This document shows positions 40,043-47,968 of a stretch of DNA of 64,000 bases, one piece after another. The stretch is from Defluviibacillus sp043739385 (GTDB lineage: Bacteria; Pseudomonadota; Gammaproteobacteria; Burkholderiales; Burkholderiaceae_C): contig JAYUED010000007.1 of the NCBI GenBank assembly GCA_043739385.1, forward strand, positions 62,001 to 126,000. The letters run 5' to 3'. A program made the translations under genes and the position numbers. The notes beneath the pieces were generated by a model, which had not been told where the DNA came from, did no database searches, and saw only the letters and a list, made by a program, of their open reading frames with translations. Position 1 is the stretch's first letter; each line of letters opens with the position of its first letter.

Positions 40043-40657
40043 ATGAGTGACGCCCTTGTCGACGCCAGCGAGATCGACGCCAGTAAAAGAACGTGGCTGA
40101 TAGCCTCCGGATGTGCCGGTGCAGTAGGCGGTGTAGCCGTCGCTGTGCCCTTCGTTAGTTCCTTTCAGCCCTCCGAGCGTGCTAAAGCCGCTGGTGCAGC
40201 CGTAGAGGTGGATATTTCTGCACTCAAGCCCGGCGAAAAAATGACAGTGGAGTGGCGCGGAAAGCCAGTCTGGATCGTTAAGCGTACGCCTGAGCAATTG
40301 GCGGTACTGCCCAAAAACGATAGTTTGCTGGCTGACCCCAAATCCGAGCGTAAACCTGGTGAATTGACACCAGTTTATGCGCGCAATGAAGGTCGTTCGA
40401 TCAAGCCCGAGATTTTTGTGGCTGTTGGTATTTGTACTCATTTGGGTTGTTCTCCTTCGGATAGGTTCCAAATAGGTGCGCAACCTTCGCTTCCTGATGA
40501 TTGGAATGGCGGCTTTCTATGCCCTTGTCATGGCTCAACCTTTGATATGGCAGGCCGTGTTTACAAAAACAAGCCTGCACCCGACAACCTTGAGGTGCCC
40601 CCTCACATGTTCTTAACCGATGCGCGTCTGCTCATTGGTGAAGACAAAAAGGCATAA
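40043..40657 (+). CDS. petA: Ubiquinol-cytochrome c reductase Rieske iron-sulfur subunit
   Basis: 204 residues. One N-terminal helix (TWLIASGCAGAVGGVAVAVP) anchors the Rieske domain, whose cluster motifs CTHLGCSP and CPCHGS are intact. A basic pair before the helix (KRTW) is a weak form of a Tat signal. It is the first gene of the cytochrome bc1 operon, which moves electrons from ubiquinol to cytochrome c and pumps protons. petB follows after 16 bases. Confidence 0.96.
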   Translation: MSDALVDASEIDASKRTWLIASGCAGAVGGVAVAVPFVSSFQPSERAKAAGAAVEVDISALKPGEKMTVEWRGKPVWIVKRTPEQLAVLPKNDSLLADPKSERKPGELTPVYARNEGRSIKPEIFVAVGICTHLGCSPSDRFQIGAQPSLPDDWNGGFLCPCHGSTFDMAGRVYKNKPAPDNLEVPPHMFLTDARLLIGEDKKA

Positions 40658-40673
40658 GAAGGAAGCACACAGC

Positions 40674-42086
40674 ATGGCTGCTCAATTCAATGAAATTTCT
40701 CCCAATGCATCGGCAGGCGCCAAGCTGCTGAACTGGGTTGATAACCGCTTTCCCGCATCAAAGCTCTACAAAGAGCATCTGAGCGAATATTACGCACCTA
40801 AGAACTTTAACTTCTGGTACATGTTTGGTTCGCTAGCGCTGTTGGTGCTGGTAATTCAAATCGTAACCGGCATCTTCTTGGTAATGCACTACAAGCCTGA
40901 TGCCGCCTTAGCGTTTGCTTCAGTTGAATACATCATGCGTGATGTGCCGTGGGGCTGGTTAATTCGCTATATGCACTCTACAGGTGCATCGGCGTTCTTC
41001 GTGGTGGTTTATCTCCATATGTTTCGTGGCTTACTTTATGGAAGCTACCGTAAACCTCGCGAATTGGTTTGGATTTTTGGCTGCGCTATTTTCTTGTGTC
41101 TGATGGCAGAAGCGTTCATGGGCTACTTGTTACCGTGGGGTCAAATGTCCTACTGGGGTGCTCAAGTGATCGTGAATTTATTCGCTGCAATCCCCTTTGT
41201 CGGCCCCGATCTGGCTTTGCTGATTCGCGGTGATTATGTGGTTGGTGATGCTACCTTGAACCGATTCTTCAGCTTTCACGTGATTGCCGTACCTTTGGTT
41301 TTGTTGGGTTTGGTCGCTGCGCACATCATTGCATTGCACGAGGTGGGCTCTAACAATCCTGATGGTGTGGAAATCAAGGGCCCTAAGGCACCGCGTGATG
41401 CACAAGGGCATCCGTTGGATGGCATTCCATTCCATCCGTACTACACCGTTCACGACATCTTTGCCGTTAGCATGTTCTTGATGGTGTTCACTGCCATCAT
41501 CTTTTTTGCGCCTGAGTTGGGTGGCTACTTCTTGGAGTACAACAACTTCATTCCTGCAGACTCGTTAAAAACGCCATCACACATTGCACCAGTTTGGTAC
41601 TTCACACCGTTTTATTCGATGCTGCGTGCGATTACTAGTGAAATGATGTACGCCTTGATAGCTTGTGTAGTTTTGGGTGCCAGTTTCGGTGTCTTCAAGG
41701 CTAAGTTACCTGGTTTTTTCAAGCCCATAATTGCTGTGGTCGCTGTAGGTGTGATTGCAATGATGCTGAGCATTGATGCTAAGTTCTGGGGTGTGGTTGT
41801 GATGGGCGGTGCAGTGATTATTCTGTTCTTCCTGCCATGGCTAGACTACAGTCCCGTTAAGTCGATTCGTTACCGTCCTGATTGGCACAAGTATTTGTAT
41901 GGCATTTTTGTCATCAATTTTGTGGCACTCGCTTACTTGGGTGTTCAGCCACCTTCAGCTTTGGGTGAGCGCATTTCCCAAATCGGTACATTGTTCTACT
42001 TTGGCTTCTTTCTGCTGATGCCCGTATGGAGTCGTATTGGTGAACCCAAACCTGTGCCAGACCGTATCATCTTCGTGGCACATTGA
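40674..42086 (+). CDS. petB: Ubiquinol-cytochrome c reductase cytochrome b
   Basis: 470 residues with eight or more membrane helices. The heme-binding His pairs sit in IRYMHSTGASAFFVVVYLHM and FHVIAVPLVLLGLVAAHI, and the quinol-oxidation motif is in the PEW/PVWYFTPFYSML region. The long C-terminus with extra helices is usual in betaproteobacteria. I chose the ATG at 40674 (MAAQFNEISP), with GAAGG upstream, over the in-frame one inside petA. petC follows after 16 bases. Confidence 0.96.
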   Translation: MAAQFNEISPNASAGAKLLNWVDNRFPASKLYKEHLSEYYAPKNFNFWYMFGSLALLVLVIQIVTGIFLVMHYKPDAALAFASVEYIMRDVPWGWLIRYMHSTGASAFFVVVYLHMFRGLLYGSYRKPRELVWIFGCAIFLCLMAEAFMGYLLPWGQMSYWGAQVIVNLFAAIPFVGPDLALLIRGDYVVGDATLNRFFSFHVIAVPLVLLGLVAAHIIALHEVGSNNPDGVEIKGPKAPRDAQGHPLDGIPFHPYYTVHDIFAVSMFLMVFTAIIFFAPELGGYFLEYNNFIPADSLKTPSHIAPVWYFTPFYSMLRAITSEMMYALIACVVLGASFGVFKAKLPGFFKPIIAVVAVGVIAMMLSIDAKFWGVVVMGGAVIILFFLPWLDYSPVKSIRYRPDWHKYLYGIFVINFVALAYLGVQPPSALGERISQIGTLFYFGFFLLMPVWSRIGEPKPVPDRIIFVAH

Positions 42087-42102
42087 GCGAAGGATCACCT
42101 CC

Positions 42103-42870
42103 ATGAAAAAATTCATTCTCGGATTAGTTGTTGCATCGGGTTTGACATTCGGTGCTTTTGGTAACGCATTTGCTAACAGCGAAGGCATTGTGTGGGACAA
42201 GGCTCCCAACAAAACAAATGACCTCGGTGCCTTGCAAAATGGCGCTAAATTGTTTGTTAACTACTGCTTAAACTGTCATTCAGCGGCTTACATGCGTTAC
42301 AACCGCCTGAAAGACATTGGTTTGACCGAGCTGCAAATCAAGGAAAACCTTTTGTTTGCCACTGATAAAGTGGGCGAAACAATGAAAGCCGCGATTGATC
42401 CTAAGCAGGCTAAGGATTGGTTTGGTGCAAATCCCCCGGATCTAACGGTAATTGCGCGCTCACGCTCTGGTCACGGTGGCACAGGCGCAGACTATCTCTA
42501 TACCTATTTGCGAACCTACTACCGCGACGAAACCAAAGCGACAGGTTGGAACAACTTGGCATTCCCTAGTGTTGCAATGCCACATGTGCTTTGGGAGTTG
42601 CAAGGCGAACGTCGTCCGGTATATGAAAGCGCTATCGAACATGGTCATGAAGTGGAACACTTCAAAGGCTGGGAGCAAGTTACGCCTGGTCTGATGAGCC
42701 CTTTGCAATACGAGCAAAATATCGGTGACTTAGTAAGCTATCTTCAATGGATGGGTGAGCCTTCACAAAACACCCGTGTTCGTGTCGGTGTGTGGGTTTT
42801 GCTGTTCTTGTGCGTGTTCACACTTCTTGCGTGGCGTCTTAATGCCGCGTATTGGAAAGAAGTTAAGTAA
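42103..42870 (+). CDS. petC: Cytochrome c1
   Basis: 255 residues. A signal peptide (MKKFILGLVVASGLTFGAFG, ending AFA) is followed by the heme-attachment motif CLNCHSAAYMRY. The axial Met is probably the one in VAMPHVLWEL, and a C-terminal anchor (VGVWVLLFLCVFTLLAWRL) holds the protein in the membrane. I chose the ATG at 42103 over an in-frame one inside petB. It ends the bc1 operon and is followed by a hairpin. Confidence 0.96.
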   Translation: MKKFILGLVVASGLTFGAFGNAFANSEGIVWDKAPNKTNDLGALQNGAKLFVNYCLNCHSAAYMRYNRLKDIGLTELQIKENLLFATDKVGETMKAAIDPKQAKDWFGANPPDLTVIARSRSGHGGTGADYLYTYLRTYYRDETKATGWNNLAFPSVAMPHVLWELQGERRPVYESAIEHGHEVEHFKGWEQVTPGLMSPLQYEQNIGDLVSYLQWMGEPSQNTRVRVGVWVLLFLCVFTLLAWRLNAAYWKEVK

Positions 42871-42885
42871 CGCTACGGTATTCAC

Positions 42886-42905
42886 CCTGAACTGCGGAGT
42901 TCAGG
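42886..42905 (+). terminator. Hairpin after petC
   Basis: CCTGAACT, a GCGG loop and AGTTCAGG pair exactly, and the flanks (CAC/GTG) can extend the stem past one bulge. No T run follows, so it may be a weak terminator or a 3' stabiliser between the bc1 operon and sspA. Confidence 0.5.
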
Positions 42906-43060
42906 TGTTGTCAGAGTGGGGTTGTCATCGCGGGTAAGCTGCGAAATTGACACCCTGCTCTTTTTAGTTTCAGAATAACTTGATTACGAGTTGTTCAGCT
43001 CAACTTGGATAAAAGTTGACTGCCTTTGAAACTGCTTTTTGATTTTTAGGAGCTCTCGCC

Positions 43061-43672
43061 ATGATGGTGTTGTATTCAGGAACCACTTGCCCGTTTTCCC
43101 ACCGTTGCCGTTTTGTGCTGTTTGAGAAAGGCATGGACTTTGAGATTCGGGATGTTGACCTGTACAACAAGCCTGAAGATATCAATGTAATGAATCCTTA
43201 TGGGCAAGTCCCCATCCTCGTTGAGCGCGATTTGATTTTGTACGAATCAAATATCATCAATGAGTACATTGATGAGCGTTTTCCGCACCCACAATTAATG
43301 CCCGGTGATCCTGTTGACCGTGCTCGTGTGCGCTTGTTCTTGCTCAACTTCGAGAAAGAACTTTTTGTCCATGTGACCACGCTTGAAACTCGTGGCGTCA
43401 AGAACAATGAAAAGGCTTTGGAGAAAGCTCGTGCTCATATTCGTGACCGCTTAACTCAATTAGCTCCTGTATTTTTGAAAAATAAATACATGCTAGGCGA
43501 TAGCTTTTCCATGTTGGACGTAGCTATTGCCCCGCTGCTGTGGCGCTTGGATTACTACGGAATTGAGTTAAGCAAAAATGCAGCGCCATTGCTGAAATAT
43601 GCTGAACGCATTTTTTCGCGCCCTGCATACATTGAGGCGTTGACCCCTTCCGAGAAGGTCATGCGTAAGTAA
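43061..43672 (+). CDS. sspA: Stringent starvation protein A
   Basis: 203 residues with a glutathione S-transferase fold: N-terminal YSGTTCPFSHRCRFVLFEKG and YGQVPILVERDLILYESNII, then the helical domain. SspA binds RNA polymerase and alters transcription under stress rather than acting as a transferase (family knowledge). AGGAG lies just before the start. Two ATGs (43061 and 43064) are possible. sspB follows 25 bases later, the classic pair. Confidence 0.94.
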   Translation: MMVLYSGTTCPFSHRCRFVLFEKGMDFEIRDVDLYNKPEDINVMNPYGQVPILVERDLILYESNIINEYIDERFPHPQLMPGDPVDRARVRLFLLNFEKELFVHVTTLETRGVKNNEKALEKARAHIRDRLTQLAPVFLKNKYMLGDSFSMLDVAIAPLLWRLDYYGIELSKNAAPLLKYAERIFSRPAYIEALTPSEKVMRK

Positions 43673-43697
43673 GTGTCAAGGTAGCCAGAGACTTGTA

Positions 43698-44249
43698 ATG
43701 ATTAATGCGCTGGATTCTTCGTCGACGCGCCCGTACTTGATTCGGGCTTTGTACGAGTGGTGTACCGATAACGGTTTCACCCCATACGTAGCTGTCTCTG
43801 TAGATGAAACTGTGGTTGTGCCACGTGAGTTCGTCAAAAATGGCGAAATCGTTCTCAATATCAGCTTTGATGCAACCAGCGCATTGCGCTTGGGTAACGA
43901 GGCTATTGAATTCAACGCCCGTTTTTCAGGGACGGCTCGTGAAATCATGGTGCCAATTAACCGCGTTATGGCGGTCTATGCCCGTGAAAATGGACAAGGT
44001 ATGGCATTTCCTATGGCTGGCCCTGGTGGAAAAGCTGAGAGCGTTGGCAAAGAGGTGTTGCGAGAAGTGACTAAGGCACCAAGTTTAGCCAGTGTGCCTA
44101 GTGTCACTCGAAGCCCTGATGCAGGTAAAAATATTGTCCCCTTGATTTCGTCTGATGTAGATCAGAACAACGGTGATACTGATGCTGATGGCAATTTGCC
44201 ACCTCGTCCATCGGGCGGTGGTCGCCCATCGTTAAAACGAATTAAATAA
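43698..44249 (+). CDS. sspB: ClpXP protease specificity-enhancing factor SspB
   Basis: 183 residues. The folded domain (RPYLIRALYEWCTDNGFTPY ... NISFDATSALRLGNEAIEFN) binds ssrA-tagged substrates. The C-terminus PRPSGGGRPSLKRIK is the short ClpX-docking tail after a flexible linker, as in SspB. It delivers tagged proteins to ClpXP. It is co-directional with sspA. Confidence 0.94.
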   Translation: MINALDSSSTRPYLIRALYEWCTDNGFTPYVAVSVDETVVVPREFVKNGEIVLNISFDATSALRLGNEAIEFNARFSGTAREIMVPINRVMAVYARENGQGMAFPMAGPGGKAESVGKEVLREVTKAPSLASVPSVTRSPDAGKNIVPLISSDVDQNNGDTDADGNLPPRPSGGGRPSLKRIK

Positions 44250-44316
44250 GGGTTTTTTATCATGGCTGCTGAGTCTTAGCCGGAATCAGCAGTAAAGCCC
44301 GTTAAAATACAAGATC

Positions 44317-44392
44317 GCCGATTTAGCTCAGTTGGTAGAGCAACCGCCTTGTAAGCGGTAGGTCGTCAGTTCGATTCCGACAATCGGCACCA
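44317..44392 (+). tRNA. tRNA-Thr (anticodon UGU)
   Basis: The acceptor stem GCCGATT (44317-44323) pairs with AATCGGC (44382-44388). The anticodon stem ACCGC/GCGGT encloses CTTGTAA, giving TGT, and the T-arm GTTCGATTCC is regular. The CCA end is encoded (44390-44392). A TAAAAT box at 44303-44308 is a candidate -10. Confidence 0.96.
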
Positions 44393-44437
44393 TATCATTG
44401 ATACCAGACCAGCTCAACCGGTATCAAGCCTTCTTAA

Positions 44438-44472
44438 AATCCGCCTTCTTCACTGAAGAGCGGATTTTTTTT
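44438..44472 (+). terminator. Rho-independent terminator after tRNA-Thr
   Basis: AATCCGC (44438-44444) pairs with GCGGATT (44460-44466), with a further TCTTC/GAAGA pairing inside. Eight T follow (44465-44472). It is a textbook terminator for the tRNA and lies just before the convergent helicase stop. Confidence 0.85.
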
Positions 44473-44478
44473 GCAGAT

Positions 44479-46470
44479 TTAAGTTATCTTGGCAATGAAG
44501 TCGCTAGGTTGATCTTTGTCCGAAATAATGGTCAGAAGCTTCCGCGCGCGCGTCATTGCCACATACAGCAGGTTTTTTTCTTCACCGGGCACTCCATTGG
44601 TTGCTGGGAATTCTCCCTTATTCAAATAAGGTACCACCACATGGTCGAATTCCAAGCCTTTGACATTAGCAACGTTGGCGATCAGTATGTTGGTGGACTT
44701 TTTCAGTTGTGTTTGTCTCACCTCAATGTCGTTAAGGTGCTGAAAGTAAGCACTTGCAGTTTTAAAGCTTTTGGCGGCAAGCGCTAGTCCTTTCAAGTTG
44801 CCCAAAGCGTCTATGCGCCTCTGGCGTGACACGAAAACTGTACTGACTATCGTTTGAATATGCAACGCATTCAGTAGACGCGCAAGTAAATCGGGGCCAG
44901 GTGCTTCCTTGGCAATGCGCATTGCAGCTTCAAGGTGGTGTTTCATCCGGGCATCGACATTTTTAAGAATTTGGTTCTCAAAAAAATGATGTAAAAACTC
45001 TGGATTTACGGTCACGCTTCGAATGGCATCGTCAAGCAGCGCCTGCTGACTTTCATGTTCACGACCTTCAACCAATATGATGGATTGGCAGAAGAAAACC
45101 AAAGCTTGCATGACTTTAGCGCGGGTCAAGTCGCTTGCAACGCTGCTAAGATTGTCTGTAGCAACCGCCAGAATTCCGCGTATCAATAGCACTTCTGGGC
45201 GCATCAAATAGCTTTCAAACCCTTGGGTTACATAGGGAATGCCTGCATCCAGAAGGCTGTTTTCAATCGCAACCGACTGGTAAGGATGCCGCAATAGAAT
45301 CGCCAACTCGGCTAACTTGTCGGGTTTTGGCCTAGCCTGCCAGTGCTGCACGCATTCAACTACCAGACGGGCGCAGGTGTTTTCGAGTCCATCGGGGTTA
45401 TCTGTCGATTGGCTATAGCGTTGGAACACAACTTTTGTTTCATGCAGACTTTTTGAGCTGTAAGGTTTGGCTGCCAAGCGGCCAACCTTGCCTGCAAGCG
45501 TCTTGCTGAACCTAAAACTGTCTGTCAGTTGAAAGCGGGTAATTTGACGTCGCGTTTGGCTTTCAATCTCACCTGCCATGAATTTAGCTTCTGCTCCGGC
45601 GGCGTCATAAATCACTTGATCTGGATCGCCAACGCCACAAAAGAAACTGGGTGTCGTTGTCAGCAGCGCTATCAGCACGTGGAACATGGCTTGGTTTAGG
45701 TCATGCATCTCATCGACTACAAGCACCCGTATGTCCCATGGCCACGTGACCAAGCCTTGAAGCGGTTCGTTACTGTGCAGTTTGCAGGCTAGGTCGTAGG
45801 TGGCATCCTGGTCAGCACGGAACAGTGGTTTTTCAGCGTGAACCTGTCCCCGCAGCCGCTCGTAAGCCAAAAAAAGTTTGAGTTGGGTGTAATCCACACC
45901 GATGCTGGCCGCGTAATCGGGGGTGACGGGACGTTCGCGTTCGATCTCGTCTTTCATCGTGCCTTTGAGGCGGCTGCTTACGCGTAGGAATTCCTCAAGC
46001 ATGCCGTGGTCGCCTAGGGATGGCATGAGTAATTCGTCGCGAAATTGCTCGTTGGAGTCATTTTCAATATGCTCGACGGCCGACCAGAATGTGGGTTTTA
46101 GTGCTTCTGCCGTTGCTATAACGGGGACTGCACCGCCGACTAATTCGTCTAATACCTTAGTGCAAAACGACTCAAAAGTAGCAATGTGAAAGCGCTTCAC
46201 CACGGGGTTCGGTACGCCCATTTTGCGCAGCGCTGTTTCTAGGGCCAAGCTAGCGGTAGTCGTGAAGGTAAGTGCCAGCATCTTCTCTGGAGCACATCCA
46301 CGTGCCCAGGATTCGGCCATGCGCAATGCCAGTGTGGTGGTCTTGGCGGCTCCTGCATTAGCTTGGACAATGAGCGTACGCGAAGTTGCAGTTTGGATCA
46401 GAAGTTGCTCAGGCGTGAGTTCAATGCCTTTTGGCGTGAAGACGGCCGGGGAATATAAGCAATCGTTCAT
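44479..46470 (-). CDS. SF1 (UvrD/Rep-like) DNA helicase with an altered P-loop
   Basis: 663 residues. The helicase motifs follow in order: ELTPEQLLIQTA (Q-like), QANAGAAKTTTLAL (motif I, residues ~36-49), LALTFTTTASLALETAL (Ia), VLVVDEMHDLNQAM (II), GVGDPDQVIYDAAGAE (III), and NVKGLEFDHVVVP with LLYVAMTRARKLLTII (V-VI). In motif I the expected G-[ST]-G-K-T reads GAAKT, so the second glycine is Ala. The protein is shorter than Rep or UvrD. Its start overlaps the dciA stop by 4 bases. A DNA repair or replication role is inferred. Confidence 0.85.
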   Translation of the reverse strand: MNDCLYSPAVFTPKGIELTPEQLLIQTATSRTLIVQANAGAAKTTTLALRMAESWARGCAPEKMLALTFTTTASLALETALRKMGVPNPVVKRFHIATFESFCTKVLDELVGGAVPVIATAEALKPTFWSAVEHIENDSNEQFRDELLMPSLGDHGMLEEFLRVSSRLKGTMKDEIERERPVTPDYAASIGVDYTQLKLFLAYERLRGQVHAEKPLFRADQDATYDLACKLHSNEPLQGLVTWPWDIRVLVVDEMHDLNQAMFHVLIALLTTTPSFFCGVGDPDQVIYDAAGAEAKFMAGEIESQTRRQITRFQLTDSFRFSKTLAGKVGRLAAKPYSSKSLHETKVVFQRYSQSTDNPDGLENTCARLVVECVQHWQARPKPDKLAELAILLRHPYQSVAIENSLLDAGIPYVTQGFESYLMRPEVLLIRGILAVATDNLSSVASDLTRAKVMQALVFFCQSIILVEGREHESQQALLDDAIRSVTVNPEFLHHFFENQILKNVDARMKHHLEAAMRIAKEAPGPDLLARLLNALHIQTIVSTVFVSRQRRIDALGNLKGLALAAKSFKTASAYFQHLNDIEVRQTQLKKSTNILIANVANVKGLEFDHVVVPYLNKGEFPATNGVPGEEKNLLYVAMTRARKLLTIISDKDQPSDFIAKIT

Positions 46471-46772
46471 CGAGCGGGGGTTTGGATTTTCAGCCGTATT
46501 GAGGTAATCTCACACCCTTTTGAGCGGAGGTGGGCTTCCAATGCGGGCAGCAGTTGCCGGAGTTTGGCGGCCACTGCGTTACCGCTTACAAGCAGGCACC
46601 AGACGGGGCCGTCAATAGGACCTGCTGCGACACTCGCGCGAAGTGACCCTGGTAGAAGACCTTCAATGGTTTTTAGCCGCGATGAAGATTCGCGGCTCAT
46701 ATCGACTAATCGTGCCAGCGTGGGAGCACCCATAGCGGCTTGCTGCAAGGAAACGGGTTGGTGGCGGCGCAT
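46467..46772 (-). CDS. dciA: DUF721 protein, probable replicative helicase loader DciA
   Basis: 101 residues. The N-terminal half (LARLVDMSRESSSRLKTIEG) and the C-terminal basic part (LEAHLRSKGCEITSIRLKIQ) match the KH-like DUF721 plan. The position is divergent from an M23 peptidase and secA, where DciA is found in pseudomonads and relatives that lack dnaC (established synteny as I recall it). I chose the ATG at 46772 (MRRHQPVSL) over the in-frame start at 46946 inside the peptidase. It is translationally coupled to the helicase downstream. Confidence 0.7.
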   Translation of the reverse strand: MRRHQPVSLQQAAMGAPTLARLVDMSRESSSRLKTIEGLLPGSLRASVAAGPIDGPVWCLLVSGNAVAAKLRQLLPALEAHLRSKGCEITSIRLKIQTPAR

Positions 46773-46817
46773 CGGACAGTGAACCTGGTTTCCCTGGGAC
46801 AACAGAAGAGTCAAAGA

Positions 46818-47762
46818 ATGCAACTGATTATCACGGACGCCCGATTTGCCCGTAGCAAGGCTATTCACTTGAGCAGCGCTCAGCTGGTGCTGTCGGCCTT
46901 GCTGGCTGCTTTTATCCTTATGCTGATGGCGGCAGGCCTCTACCACTGGGTGTTTTTGAAAGGTGCTCGCGAAGGTTGGCCAGTGATTGGCAGCTTGGTG
47001 CGGCTAGTGGTAAAGGACGAGGCCGAACAGCGCGAGCGCTATATGCATGAAAACATCGATGCTATGGCGCGCAAGCTGGGTGAAATGCAGGCCAAAGTGC
47101 TGCAATTGGAAACTCTGGGGGAGCGGGTTTCTGGCTTGGCCGGGTTGAACACCCATGTCATCAAAGGTCCGCCTGGACGGGGTGGTGCCTTGATTGCTAG
47201 CCACGCCTTGACGATGAACGAGTTGCAGCGCGCTATGGACGATTTAGAGCAACTTACAGGTCAGCATGCAAGTGTGATGACGCTGATCGAATCCCGCTTG
47301 TTTACGCAAAAAATGAAAAAAATGATGGTGCCGACCCAGCACCCAGTCGCCAGCGGTAATTTAGGCTCGGCGTTTGGTTGGCGTATCGACCCAATTGCCG
47401 GAAGTTCCGCATTGCACACAGGTTTGGATTTTCAGGCTGATACCGGTACGGCCATTGTTGCGGCGGCTGCGGGCATTGTTGTTATGCAAGAGTTTCACCC
47501 TGCGTACGGTAATCTTGTGGAAATTGACCATGGTAATGATTTGATTACCCGTTACGCACATGCTTCTAGGGTGTTGGTTAAAAAAGGGGATTTGATTCGG
47601 CGGGGGCAAAAAATTGCAGAGGTAGGTACAACAGGTCGCTCAACCGGGGCACACCTGCACTTTGAGGTGCTGGTTCAAGGTGTGCCCCAGGATCCTCAAA
47701 AATTTCTTAACGCCGGTCTTGCCTCTGGCACTTCGACAACTGTGGCGCAACGTGATCGCTAG
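46818..47762 (+). CDS. M23 (LytM-type) peptidoglycan peptidase
   Basis: 314 residues. An N-terminal helix (LVLSALLAAFILMLMAAGLY) anchors a periplasmic coiled region (MARKLGEMQAKVLQLETLGE) and a LytM domain. The zinc sites are complete: H-T-G-L-D in SALHTGLDFQ and H-L-H in TGAHLHFEV. It probably cuts cell-wall cross-links. I chose the ATG at 46818; only 45 bases separate it from the divergent dciA start. It precedes secA. Confidence 0.9.
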   Translation: MQLIITDARFARSKAIHLSSAQLVLSALLAAFILMLMAAGLYHWVFLKGAREGWPVIGSLVRLVVKDEAEQRERYMHENIDAMARKLGEMQAKVLQLETLGERVSGLAGLNTHVIKGPPGRGGALIASHALTMNELQRAMDDLEQLTGQHASVMTLIESRLFTQKMKKMMVPTQHPVASGNLGSAFGWRIDPIAGSSALHTGLDFQADTGTAIVAAAAGIVVMQEFHPAYGNLVEIDHGNDLITRYAHASRVLVKKGDLIRRGQKIAEVGTTGRSTGAHLHFEVLVQGVPQDPQKFLNAGLASGTSTTVAQRDR

Positions 47763-47798
47763 TTTGAGGCCGCCTATTTCGTGGAAAGCTAACAAAGG

Positions 47799-47804
47799 TA
47801 AAAT
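47799..47804 (+). promoter_or_regulatory. Candidate -10 box of secA
   Basis: TAAAAT in GGTAAAATAGAAG lies 165 bases before the secA start, giving a long leader. The -35 is poor. The leader contains no SecM-like gene. Confidence 0.35.
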
Positions 47805-47968
47805 AGAAGGCTTTGCTTCACGGGCATGGCAGTAACTGCGTTTCACGGCGCTTGCAATGCCCTGGGGCTGCCCCCAAGTCTTTCCTCACGTACTTACATT
47901 TAGGATTTGGGTCACTCAGTTCGGTCGCAGTGGTGAATTTTCTGCGCGGGTTGCGTGGCCTTGCATTC

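Noticed and set aside
44266..44292. A terminator between sspB and the tRNA
   Set aside because: CTGCTGA/TCAGCAG can pair, but there is no T run and the loop is 13 bases; a terminator call is not supported.
46772..46946. A 58-codon N-terminal extension of dciA
   Set aside because: It would overlap the start of the divergent M23 gene and has no family likeness; the start at 46772 fits DUF721 length.
47813..47968. A SecM-like leader before secA
   Set aside because: The in-frame extension has no signal peptide of SecM type and no arrest motif; the conserved secA start is at 47969.
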